From Actinophytocola gossypii (lineage in GTDB: Bacteria; Actinomycetota; Actinomycetes; Mycobacteriales; Pseudonocardiaceae), in assembly GCF_025165815.1 (NCBI RefSeq), contig NZ_JAFFZE010000019.1:62001-126000 (forward strand): a stretch of 64,000 bases of DNA, read 5' to 3'. Each line of letters begins with the position of its first letter. Position 1 is the first letter of the stretch. Position numbers and translations under genes: made by a program. This document shows positions 1 through 7,370 of the stretch, one piece after another. The notes beneath the pieces were generated by a model. It was not told the DNA's origin and searched no databases. It saw only the letters and a program-made list of their open reading frames with translations.

Positions 1-1205
1 TTGTGCTCCCGCGCGTACCGGCTGTCGCCGCGCTTGTAGCGGCCGTCGGAGACGAACTTGTACAGGTACTCGAACCGCTCGTCGTCGCCCATGTACGCCA
101 CGACCCGGCCGTCGCGGGCGACGATCACGTTCGCGCCCTCGTGCTTGAACCGGCCGAGGTTGGTGTGCTTGACCGGGTTGGACTCCGGCTCCAGCGGGTC
201 GATCTCCACGATCCAGCCGAACCGGTTGGCCTCGTTCGGGTCGCGCGCCAGGTCGAAGCGGCGGTCGAACCGCTCCCACTTGCGGGTGGTCTCCCCGCCG
301 GGGAAGCCGTAGCGGGCCAGCCGCTCGCGCGCCACCGGATCCGTCACGGCGTCGGCGTTGGCGAAGTACTGGTTGACGTTCTCCTCGCCGGACAGGATCG
401 TGCCCCACGGCGTCACCCCGCCGGCGCAGTTGTTCATCGTGCCGAGCACGACCGTGCCGCTCGGGTCGGCCGAGGTCCGCAGGTAATCCGAGCCGGCCGC
501 GGGCCCACGCACGTCGAACGGCGTGGTCATGGTGATCCGCCGGTTGTAGTGCCGGTCCAGCCGCACCTCGAGGCGCCCGCGCCGGTCCTGCTCCAGCAGC
601 ACCACCGACAGCCCGTGCGCGGCGAGCGCGATCTCGAACTGCTCGCGGGTCGGGTCGTCGTCGTTCCAGCCGAGGAACATGAACGACTCGCTGGTGTACT
701 CGTGGTTGTTCACCATCAGCCAGCGGTCCCGGTGCCCACGCCGGGGCACCCGGACCAGCCCGCAGTAGTCGTTGTTGAACCCGAACTGCATGGCCTGCGC
801 GGCCGCGGTCTGGTTCGCGAAGTCGAACTCCGGCGCGCCCGGCAGCACCGGGTCGCCCCACCGGATGAGCACGTCCTGCTCGTAGCCGCGCGGCACCACG
901 ACCGCGTCCAGCGTGTTCGGCTCCACCGGCTCGAAACGCAGGCCGGACCCGTGCCCGGCCGGGGAGGCGGCGGCGACCCCGACGTCGAGGACGGCGCCGG
1001 AGACCGCGAGCACCGCGCCCGCCTTGAGCACCTTCCGCCGGTCGACCGCACCGCGGACGACGTCACCGAAGTACGGGTTGTCCGAGGTGTTCGGTGCCTC
1101 GTGCGAGCAGGCGTCGCCGCAGCGGTAGCGGCAGGTGACCGCCGCCCGGCCACCGGGATGGGCGGGCAGTATGGGAAGGAAACGTGACTTTTCGGTGAAC
1201 GGCAC
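1..1205 (-). CDS. PhoX-family (DUF839) secreted phosphatase, copy A, C-terminus outside window
   Basis: Alkaline phosphatase-like protein of the PhoX/DUF839 family, probably exported and releasing phosphate from organic phosphoesters. Only the N-terminal ~400 residues are in the window. The start is the GTG at 1203-1205, preceded by GGAGG. The N-terminus has the family's CRYRCGDACSH motif and then a twin-arginine-type segment (DRRKVLKAG plus a hydrophobic stretch), so Tat export is likely. Family blocks GDPVLPGAPEFDF, NNCAGGVTPWGTILSGEEN and FKHEGANVIVARDG are present. The downstream-coded neighbour (1318-3396) is a close paralogue in the same orientation 112 bases upstream, so this is a tandem duplication. 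Copy A lacks the Gly-His tract of copy B. Family and export are well supported; substrate is inference. Confidence 0.9.
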   Translation of the reverse strand, partial: MPFTEKSRFLPILPAHPGGRAAVTCRYRCGDACSHEAPNTSDNPYFGDVVRGAVDRRKVLKAGAVLAVSGAVLDVGVAAASPAGHGSGLRFEPVEPNTLDAVVVPRGYEQDVLIRWGDPVLPGAPEFDFANQTAAAQAMQFGFNNDYCGLVRVPRRGHRDRWLMVNNHEYTSESFMFLGWNDDDPTREQFEIALAAHGLSVVLLEQDRRGRLEVRLDRHYNRRITMTTPFDVRGPAAGSDYLRTSADPSGTVVLGTMNNCAGGVTPWGTILSGEENVNQYFANADAVTDPVARERLARYGFPGGETTRKWERFDRRFDLARDPNEANRFGWIVEIDPLEPESNPVKHTNLGRFKHEGANVIVARDGRVVAYMGDDERFEYLYKFVSDGRYKRGDSRYAREH

Positions 1206-1317
1206 GTGAAGCCTCCAGGTCAGCGGGAACGTGCCGACCGTAGGGAAGCGACCACGCCGAGACAAGACCGAGCCAAGGGACGGAGCCGCCCGACCGGACG
1301 GCTCCGTCCGGTGCGAA

Positions 1318-3396
1318 TCAGTCCTTCCAGACAGCGACGACCGCGGGCCGCGGCTGGCTGTCGCCGCCGTCCGGCCAGTGCGACAGCGGGTTGTCCGCGC
1401 TCGCGCCGTCCAGCTCACCGGGGTGCTGCACCGACACCAGCACGAAGTCGTCGGTCACCACCGGACCGCAGGTCTCCGCGCCGTGCGGCACGGTGAGGAA
1501 CTGCTTGACGTGCCCACGCTCACGCCCCTCGACCGGCACCGCGAACAGCCCGTCGTTCTGGCCGAGCGCGTTGCCGTCGGTGGAGATCCACAGGTTGCCG
1601 CGCTCGTCGAACGCCACGTTGTCCGGGCACGAGATCGGGCTGACCTGGGACTTGTCGTAGCCGGCGAAGTAGGTGTCCGGCGACTCCGGGTCCCCGCACA
1701 CCAGCAGCAGCTTCCAGCGGAACCGCCGCGCGGTGTTGTCCCCCCAGAACTCCTCGATCTCCAGCACGTGGCCGTGCCGGTTGGCCGGCCGGGGGTTCAT
1801 CTCGGTCGGGCCCTCGGTGCCCGGGTTGCCGCGCTGGGAGTTGTTGGTGAGCGCCGCGTAGATCTTGCGGGACCGCAGGCTCGGCTCGACGTCCTCCGGG
1901 CGGTCCATCTTGGTCGGACCGACCGTGTCGGCGGCCAGCCGGGTGAAGACGTAGACCTCCTCGGCGGTGAACCCGTCGACGAACGACCGGTCGTTGCGGG
2001 CCAGCGGGATCCACTCGCCGAAGCCGTCGAACTCGCCGTCGGAGGGCACCTGGCCGGAGCCGTCGATCTCGTCGGCCGGGCTGTCACCGCGGAACTTCGC
2101 CACGTACAGCGTGCCCGAGTCGAGCAGGCGCTTGTTGTACTCCCGGGCGTACCGGCTGTTGCCGCGCTTCATCCGCTTGTCCGACACGAACTTGTAGATG
2201 TAGTCGAACCGCTCGTCGTCGCCCATGTAGGCGACCACGTGGCCGTCGCGGGCGACGATCACGTTCGCGCCCTCGTGCTTGAACCGGCCGAGCGCGGTGT
2301 GCTTGACCGGGGTGGAGTCCGGGTCGAGCGGGTCGATCTCCACGACCCAGCCGAAGCGGTTGACCTCGTTGGGCTCCTTGGCCAGGTCGAACCGGTCGTC
2401 GAACCGCTCCCAGCGGCGGCCGGACGCGCCGCCGCTGATGCCGTAGCGGGCGAGGCGCTGCTTGGTCACCGGGTCGGTGACCTGGTCGGCGTTGGCGAAG
2501 TACTGGTTGTAGTTCTCCTCGCCGGACAGGATCGTGCCCCACGGGGTGACCCCGCCCGCGCAGTTGTTCAGCGTGCCGAACACCCGCCGGCCGCTCGGGT
2601 CGGCGGAGGTCTTGAGGTAGTCCGAGCCGGCGGCCGGGCCGGTCACCTCGAACTCGCTGTTCACCGTGATCCGCCGGTTGTAGTGCCGGTCCAGCCGGAC
2701 CTGGAGGCCGCCCCGGCGCTCCTTCTCCACCATGACCACCGACAGCCCGTGCGCGGCCCAGGCGATCTCCACCTGCTCGCGGGTCGGGTTCTCGTCGTCG
2801 TAGCCGAGGAACATGAACGACTCGGTGGTGTACTCGTGGTTGCTGACCATCAGCCAGCGGTCCTGGCTGCCCCACCGGCGGGGCAGCGGCACCAGCCCGC
2901 AGAAGTCGTTGTTGTAGCCGAACTGCATGGCCTGCGCGGCCGCGGACTGGTTCGCGAAGTCGAACCGGGGCGCGCCCGGCAGCACCGGGTCGCCCCAGCC
3001 GATCACGACGCCCTGGTCGTAGCCGCGCGGGGCGACGACGCGGTCCTCGGTGTTGGGCGCGACCGGCTGGAAGTCCAGGTCGTCCCGGCCGCCGTGACCG
3101 TGACCGTGGCCGTGGCCGTGGCCGTGCCCGTGACCCCGGCCGGGCGTGGCGGCCGCCGAACCGGCGCCGACGGTCGCCGCGCCGGCGCCGGCCACGGCGA
3201 GCACCGCGCCCGCCTTGAGCATCGTCCGCCGCCCAACGACCTCCGCGACGACGTCACCGAAGTAGGCGTTGTCGGAGGTGTTCGGCACGTCGTGGGAGCA
3301 GGCGTCGCCGCAACGGTAGCGGCAGGTGACCGCCGAGCGACCAAAGGTGTTGGTGACGGGAAGTAACGGAAGGAGCCGGGGCTTGTCGGCAGACAC
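1318..3396 (-). CDS. PhoX-family (DUF839) secreted phosphatase, copy B, with Gly-His tract
   Basis: Complete 692-residue PhoX/DUF839 protein. It starts at a GTG with GGAGG eight bases upstream. N-terminal order: the CRYRCGDACSH motif, then a Tat-like segment (GRRTMLKAG and an Ala/Val/Gly-rich hydrophobic stretch), then a run of seven alternating Gly-His pairs around residues 88-103, then the phosphatase domain (NNCAGGVTPWGTILSGEEN, FKHEGANVIVARDGHVVAYMGDDERFDYIYKFVS). PhoX enzymes are calcium/iron-dependent; the Gly-His tract could bind divalent metal, which is inference. It lies upstream of paralogue A on the same strand and is probably exported by Tat. No clear PHO-box was identified. Confidence 0.92.
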   Translation of the reverse strand: MSADKPRLLPLLPVTNTFGRSAVTCRYRCGDACSHDVPNTSDNAYFGDVVAEVVGRRTMLKAGAVLAVAGAGAATVGAGSAAATPGRGHGHGHGHGHGHGHGGRDDLDFQPVAPNTEDRVVAPRGYDQGVVIGWGDPVLPGAPRFDFANQSAAAQAMQFGYNNDFCGLVPLPRRWGSQDRWLMVSNHEYTTESFMFLGYDDENPTREQVEIAWAAHGLSVVMVEKERRGGLQVRLDRHYNRRITVNSEFEVTGPAAGSDYLKTSADPSGRRVFGTLNNCAGGVTPWGTILSGEENYNQYFANADQVTDPVTKQRLARYGISGGASGRRWERFDDRFDLAKEPNEVNRFGWVVEIDPLDPDSTPVKHTALGRFKHEGANVIVARDGHVVAYMGDDERFDYIYKFVSDKRMKRGNSRYAREYNKRLLDSGTLYVAKFRGDSPADEIDGSGQVPSDGEFDGFGEWIPLARNDRSFVDGFTAEEVYVFTRLAADTVGPTKMDRPEDVEPSLRSRKIYAALTNNSQRGNPGTEGPTEMNPRPANRHGHVLEIEEFWGDNTARRFRWKLLLVCGDPESPDTYFAGYDKSQVSPISCPDNVAFDERGNLWISTDGNALGQNDGLFAVPVEGRERGHVKQFLTVPHGAETCGPVVTDDFVLVSVQHPGELDGASADNPLSHWPDGGDSQPRPAVVAVWKD

Positions 3397-3484
3397 GCGA
3401 TCCTCCTGATCAGTGGGAACGCGCCGACGCTAGGAGCCCAACACCATCGGCAGCCGCCGTCCAGGTGAACGGTGGGCGAACAGC

Positions 3485-3775
3485 TCAGATGGCGCCCTCG
3501 GCCACGACGTTCCCGGCCGCGTCGTAACCGGTGTGGCGGGCGCCCTCGATCGAGCCGTCGAGATCGGCGTGGGCGACGGTCCACCCGTCGTACTCGAGAA
3601 CCAGCACGGCCACCTCGGCGCCGTCGCCCTGGTACACCGACAGGCGCGTCACCTCCGGCGAGGTGAGGAACACCCGCTGGTCGGCCACCTCGTTCCGCAG
3701 CCCGGGCGGCATGGGCAGGTCGAGGTCGGCCAGGCTCCGGTACGTCTCGCCGGTGCCGTGTTCACGCCCCTGACG
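3485..3775 (-). pseudogene. Unrecognised small coding remnant downstream of the LUD gene
   Basis: The last ~95 codons read as plausible protein (GTGETYRSLADLDLPMPPGL..., ending GYDAAGNVVAEGAI). The reading frame continues upstream only as Arg/Gly/Pro-rich shadow sequence of the LUD gene and has no convincing start. The only internal ATG (3710-3712) would give a 75-residue protein without a good ribosome-binding site. I therefore read it as the 3' part of a gene whose 5' end is lost, or as a very short gene starting at 3712. No family recognised. Confidence 0.4.
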
Positions 3776-3810
3776 CCCCGACCGGCACCGGCGTTTAGCC
3801 GCGCGGCGGC

Positions 3811-4434
3811 TCAGTAGCCGATCTGCTCGCGGACCAGGACCACCGTGGCCCGGTCGGGGAACGCCTCGCGCTCCATGATGAGCAGCTTGCCGACGAACGA
3901 CGCCGCGCCCCGCTGCCGCCACCGCTCGTTCTCCAGCGGGTAGCAGTAGGCCCGCACCCGGCGCAGCGCGGTGTCCAGGTCCGGCACGACCTTCTGCGCG
4001 CCGACCACCCAGATCACCCGCTCGGCGCCGGCCGCGTACGGGCCGAACTGGCTTCCGCTCGCGGACGCCGCCACCAGCACACCGTCCTCGGTGATCGCCT
4101 GCACGCTGCCGACGACCACGTCCGGTGCGGCGCCCATCCGGATCTGCGCCCGCAGGTCGGACTCGTCGGCGAGGGTGGCCCGCACCGACCGGAACTCACC
4201 GGAGCGGTCCACGTCGTCGGCGATGCCGGACGTCCGCAGCGTCTCGCTGTTCGCGGTGAAGACGTCCTTGTCCCGGGGCAGCAGCTCGCGAACCAGCTCC
4301 CTGGCCCGCGCGACGGTGTCCACGACGTGCGTGTTGTAGCCGCGCTCGGTCAGTCCCCCGACGGCCCTGGCCAGCTGCTCGTCGTCCGCCGGCCGGGCGA
4401 AGGACAGGTCGGCCGAGAGCGCCTCGATGGTCAT
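3811..4434 (-). CDS. LUD-domain protein (LutC/YkgG-like)
   Basis: A 207-residue protein of the LUD superfamily (formerly DUF162), related to LutC/YkgG, proteins linked to lactate utilisation. I place the start at the ATG 4432-4434 (MTIEALSADLS...), which has GGGG upstream; longer readings run back across the divergent regulator gene and are not credible. Family-like segments include FTANSETLRTSGI (nucleotide-binding-like loop), DVVVGSVQAITEDGVLVAASASGSQ and GAERVIWVVGAQKVVPDLDTALRRVR. It stands alone without lutA/lutB, so true lactate oxidation is doubtful; many stand-alone LUD proteins are uncharacterised. The divergent HxlR gene is its likely regulator. Confidence 0.82.
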   Translation of the reverse strand: MTIEALSADLSFARPADDEQLARAVGGLTERGYNTHVVDTVARARELVRELLPRDKDVFTANSETLRTSGIADDVDRSGEFRSVRATLADESDLRAQIRMGAAPDVVVGSVQAITEDGVLVAASASGSQFGPYAAGAERVIWVVGAQKVVPDLDTALRRVRAYCYPLENERWRQRGAASFVGKLLIMEREAFPDRATVVLVREQIGY

Positions 4435-4453
4435 GGGTTCCCCTTCGATGGTG

Positions 4454-4468
4454 GTTCCTTTTGGTAAC
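4454..4468. promoter_or_regulatory. Candidate HxlR operator (imperfect dyad)
   Basis: GTTCCTTTTGGTAAC is an imperfect 15-bp dyad (GTT...AAC outer arms) in the 109-base intergenic region between the LUD gene and its divergent HxlR regulator. HxlR-type winged-helix proteins bind such short dyads next to their own gene. Assignment is inference. Confidence 0.35.
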
Positions 4469-4543
4469 TGACCCCATCGTGAGGAACTATGGTTGCCGGC
4501 GACAGAAGGCACTTCGGTCTGCCCGAGGCAGGTGGAGGTAACC

Positions 4544-4915
4544 GTGCAGCTAACCGGCGTGGACGCGGAGCGGATGTGTTTCGCGCGACAGATCATGGAC
4601 CGGGTCGGCGACAAGTGGTCGATCGCGATCGTGCACACGCTCGGCCGGGACACCCTGCGGTTCACCGAGCTGAAGCGGGCGATCGACGGCATCAGCCAGC
4701 GGATGCTCACCGCCACCCTGCGCGGCCTTGAGCGCGACGGCCTGGTCGAGCGCACAGTCCACCCGGTGGTGCCGCCTCGCGTCGACTACCGGCTCACCGA
4801 GCTGGGCCTGACCCTGCTCGGCACGGTCTGCGAGCTGGCGAACTGGGCGGTCAATCACGCCGACGAGATAGCCGGGGCGCGCGCCGACTACGACGCGCGC
4901 CCCGACACCGCCTGA
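4544..4915 (+). CDS. HxlR-family transcriptional regulator
   Basis: A 123-residue winged helix-turn-helix regulator of the HxlR family. The start is the GTG at 4544-4546 with GGAGGT just upstream; the frame is open back to 4493 but has no ribosome site there. Diagnostic features: an early Cys (ERMCFARQIMDRVGDKWSIAIVHTLGRD), the FTELKRAIDGISQRMLTATLRGLERDGLVER recognition region and the wing YRLTELGLTLL. The early Cys is typical of HxlR proteins sensing reactive electrophiles or redox change. It is divergent from the LUD gene, suggesting a two-gene sensor/effector unit. Its stop is one base from the converging end of ino1. Confidence 0.88.
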   Translation: MQLTGVDAERMCFARQIMDRVGDKWSIAIVHTLGRDTLRFTELKRAIDGISQRMLTATLRGLERDGLVERTVHPVVPPRVDYRLTELGLTLLGTVCELANWAVNHADEIAGARADYDARPDTA

Positions 4916-4916
4916 C

Positions 4917-6011
4917 CTACCGCTCGACCTCGCCGGCGATGAACTTCTCCACCGCCTCGTAGGCGTCGTCGTCGGCGTACTGCTCCGGCGGCGACTTCAT
5001 GAAGTACGAGGACGCGGACAGGATCGGGCCGCCGGTGCCCCGGTCCAGCGCGATCTTCGCGGCCCGGACCGCGTCGATGATCACGCCGGCCGAGTTCGGC
5101 GAGTCCCAGACCTCGAGCTTGTACTCCAGGTTCAGCGGCACGTCGCCGAACGCCTTGCCCTCCAGCCGGATGTAGGCCCACTTCCGGTCGTCCAGCCACG
5201 GCACGTGGTCGGACGGGCCGATGTGCACCGACGCCCGCTCCATCTCGTGCGGGATCTGGGAGGTGACCGACTGGGTCTTGGAGATCTTCTTGGACTGGAG
5301 GCGCTTGCGCTCCAGCATGTTCATGAAGTCCATGTTGCCGCCGAAGTTGAGCTGGTAGGTGCGCAGCAGCTCCACCCCCCGGTCCTCGAACAGCTTCGCC
5401 AGCACCCGGTGCGTGATCGTCGCGCCGACCTGCGACTTGATGTCGTCACCGACGATCGGCAGGCCGGCCTCGGTGAACTTGGCCGCCCACTCCGGGTTGG
5501 AGGCGATGAACACCGGCAGCGCGTTGACGAACGCCACGCCCGCGTCGATGGCGCACTGGGCGTAGAAGTGTGCCGCCTCCTCCGAGCCGACCGGCAGGTA
5601 GGACACCAGCACGTCGACCTCGGCCTCGCGCAGCGCGGCGACGACGTCGACCGGCGACTCGTCGGACTCGGTGACGATCTCCCGGTAGTACTCGCCGAGC
5701 CCGTCGAAGGTGTGGCCGCGCTGCACGGTCACCCCGAGCGGCGGCACGTCGCAGATCTTGATCGTGTTGTTCTCGCTGGCCACGATCGCCTCGGACAGGT
5801 CACGGCCGACCTTCTTGGCGTCCACGTCGAACGCGGCGACGAACTCGACGTCGCCGACGTGGTAGTCACCGAACTCGACGTGCATCAGGCCCGGAACGCG
5901 GGTGGCCGGGTCGGCGTCGCGGTAGTAGTGCACACCCTGGACCAGTGACGCCGCGCAGTTGCCGACGCCGACGATGGCCACCCGAACACTGTGCCGGCGC
6001 TGTTCGCCCAT
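4917..6011 (-). CDS. ino1: Inositol-3-phosphate synthase
   Basis: Converts glucose-6-phosphate to 1L-myo-inositol-3-phosphate (NAD-dependent), the first step to mycothiol and phosphatidylinositol in actinomycetes. The 364-residue product starts at ATG 6009-6011 ([26 protein letters not shown]), with a purine-rich GGAGAA upstream. Visible are the Rossmann motif [10 protein letters not shown], the [13 protein letters not shown] region, the synthase block [24 protein letters not shown], the [13 protein letters not shown] segment and the KSKKISKTQ-like [12 protein letters not shown] segment. Length fits the short actinobacterial class. The upstream gene encodes a PadR regulator, a conserved arrangement in actinobacteria, so the two are probably co-transcribed. 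Confidence 0.96.
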   Translation of the reverse strand: MGEQRRHSVRVAIVGVGNCAASLVQGVHYYRDADPATRVPGLMHVEFGDYHVGDVEFVAAFDVDAKKVGRDLSEAIVASENNTIKICDVPPLGVTVQRGHTFDGLGEYYREIVTESDESPVDVVAALREAEVDVLVSYLPVGSEEAAHFYAQCAIDAGVAFVNALPVFIASNPEWAAKFTEAGLPIVGDDIKSQVGATITHRVLAKLFEDRGVELLRTYQLNFGGNMDFMNMLERKRLQSKKISKTQSVTSQIPHEMERASVHIGPSDHVPWLDDRKWAYIRLEGKAFGDVPLNLEYKLEVWDSPNSAGVIIDAVRAAKIALDRGTGGPILSASSYFMKSPPEQYADDDAYEAVEKFIAGEVER

Positions 6012-6100
6012 GCCGGTTCTCCTTCTCCCTGTGTGGCCGCGGCCGCTCGTGGGCCGCGGAAGTTCGTTCCCAGGTCCGCGCTGACCTGCCGACGCCGGGG

Positions 6101-6652
6101 TCACCCCTCGGCGCCGCCCTGCTGTTCTTCCTGCTCCGTCGCGATCAGCTCGTTGAGCCAGCGGACCTCCCGTTCGCTGTGCTCCAGGCCGAGCCGGTGC
6201 AGCTCGCGGGTGTAGCGGTCGATCTGCTCACCCGCGCGCGCCATGGACGACCGCAGCCCTTCCCGCCGCTCCTCGACCCGGCGCCGGCGACCCTCCAGGA
6301 TCCGCATCCGGACGTCGGCCGGAGTGCGGGAGAAGAACGCCATGTGCACGCCGAAGCCCTCGTCGTCGTAGGCCTGCGGGCCGACGTCGGCGACCAGGTC
6401 GGCGAACCGTTCCTTGCCCTCGGCGGTGAGCTTGTAGACCCGCTTGGCCCGCTTGCCCCAACTGCTCCGCGGGCCCTCCGCCGGGGTCTCCTCGACGATG
6501 AGACCCGCCCGCAGCAGCCGGCGCAGCGTCGGATACAGCGAGCCGTACGAGAACGCGCGCAGCGTGCCCAACGTCTCGGACAGTCGTTTGCGCAGCTCGT
6601 AGCCGTGCATCGGGGCCTCGTGCAACAGCCCGAGGATCGCGAACTCGAGCAA
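6101..6652 (-). CDS. PadR-family transcriptional regulator
   Basis: A 183-residue PadR protein: an N-terminal winged helix ([23 protein letters not shown]..., [32 protein letters not shown]) and a C-terminal helical domain for dimerisation ([41 protein letters not shown], a likely coiled coil). The start is TTG at 6650-6652 with AAAGGGG upstream. It lies 89 bases upstream of ino1 on the same strand and this pairing is kept across actinobacteria, so control of inositol synthesis is a reasonable inference. A short dyad overlaps its promoter region. Confidence 0.92.
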   Translation of the reverse strand: MLEFAILGLLHEAPMHGYELRKRLSETLGTLRAFSYGSLYPTLRRLLRAGLIVEETPAEGPRSSWGKRAKRVYKLTAEGKERFADLVADVGPQAYDDEGFGVHMAFFSRTPADVRMRILEGRRRRVEERREGLRSSMARAGEQIDRYTRELHRLGLEHSEREVRWLNELIATEQEEQQGGAEG

Positions 6653-6691
6653 ATGCCACCCCTTTCCGTCCGCGCTGACCTACTCGTCCAC

Positions 6692-6708
6692 TATATCGCA
6701 CCGATACA
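6692..6708. promoter_or_regulatory. Candidate PadR operator upstream of padR-ino1
   Basis: The centre is TATCG-CAC-CGATA, a perfect 5-3-5 inverted repeat, 42 bases upstream of the padR start. On the minus strand it lies next to TATAGT, a plausible -10 element, so binding here would block transcription. Autoregulation is inference from the position. Confidence 0.4.
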
Positions 6709-6895
6709 TCCGCGCGCTGAACGAGAAGTGGCGTGGTGTTGATCACCAGCGGTCCGACACGCCGGGTGACGATCCGGGAGAACGGTCAAGATCGCTGGTC
6801 AGGTCACGGGTATGACGCGGAGTGGCCACCCGCCAGCGCGGCGTAGACCCAAACTGAGTCTCGACGTGATAACGGCGCCGCGTACCCTGTTGGGC

Positions 6896-7300
6896 GTGCG
6901 AACCCAGCGGCAGGTCGTCGACTACGCGCTGCAGCGCCGTGCGCTGCTGGCGCAGGTCTACGCTGGCCGCGTCGGCACCATGGAGGTGTGCGACGCCAAC
7001 CCGTACCTGCTGCGGGCGGCGAAGTTCCACGGCGAACCGAGCGAGGTGACCTGCCCCGTCTGCCGCAAGGAGCCCGTGACCACGGTCTCCTGGGTCTACG
7101 GGGACGAGCTCAAGCACGCCTCCGGCTCGGCACGGGCGCCCGAGGAGCTAGCCAGGATGGCGAACCTCTTCGAGGAGTTCACCGTCTACGTAGTGGAGGT
7201 GTGCCGCACCTGTGGATGGAACCACCTGGTGCTGTCATACGTCCTGGGGTCGGGTGGACTCGACACCCCGAAGACGCGAAGAAGGACAGCGGCGGAGTGA
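6896..7300 (+). CDS. DUF5318 family protein with zinc-ribbon-like Cys pairs
   Basis: A 134-residue protein matching the small actinobacterial family found directly upstream of the class A PBP gene (M. tuberculosis Rv0049 position). The start is GTG 6896-6898 (VRTQRQVVDYALQRRALLAQVYAGRV). Two Cys pairs, CPVCRKEP and CRTCGWNH, about 55 residues apart could bind one zinc ion. The central FEEFTVYVVEVCRTCGWNHLVLSYVLG block is strongly hydrophobic/aromatic. Function unknown; conserved position next to ponA suggests a link to envelope growth, which is inference. The next gene follows after 70 bases in the same direction. Confidence 0.85.
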   Translation: MRTQRQVVDYALQRRALLAQVYAGRVGTMEVCDANPYLLRAAKFHGEPSEVTCPVCRKEPVTTVSWVYGDELKHASGSARAPEELARMANLFEEFTVYVVEVCRTCGWNHLVLSYVLGSGGLDTPKTRRRTAAE

Positions 7301-7370
7301 CCCATCGCTTCGCCGCCGATGACCACCGCACGGCGTGCCCGTCCACCGGGCCGCTCTGGGAGGCCGTTTC

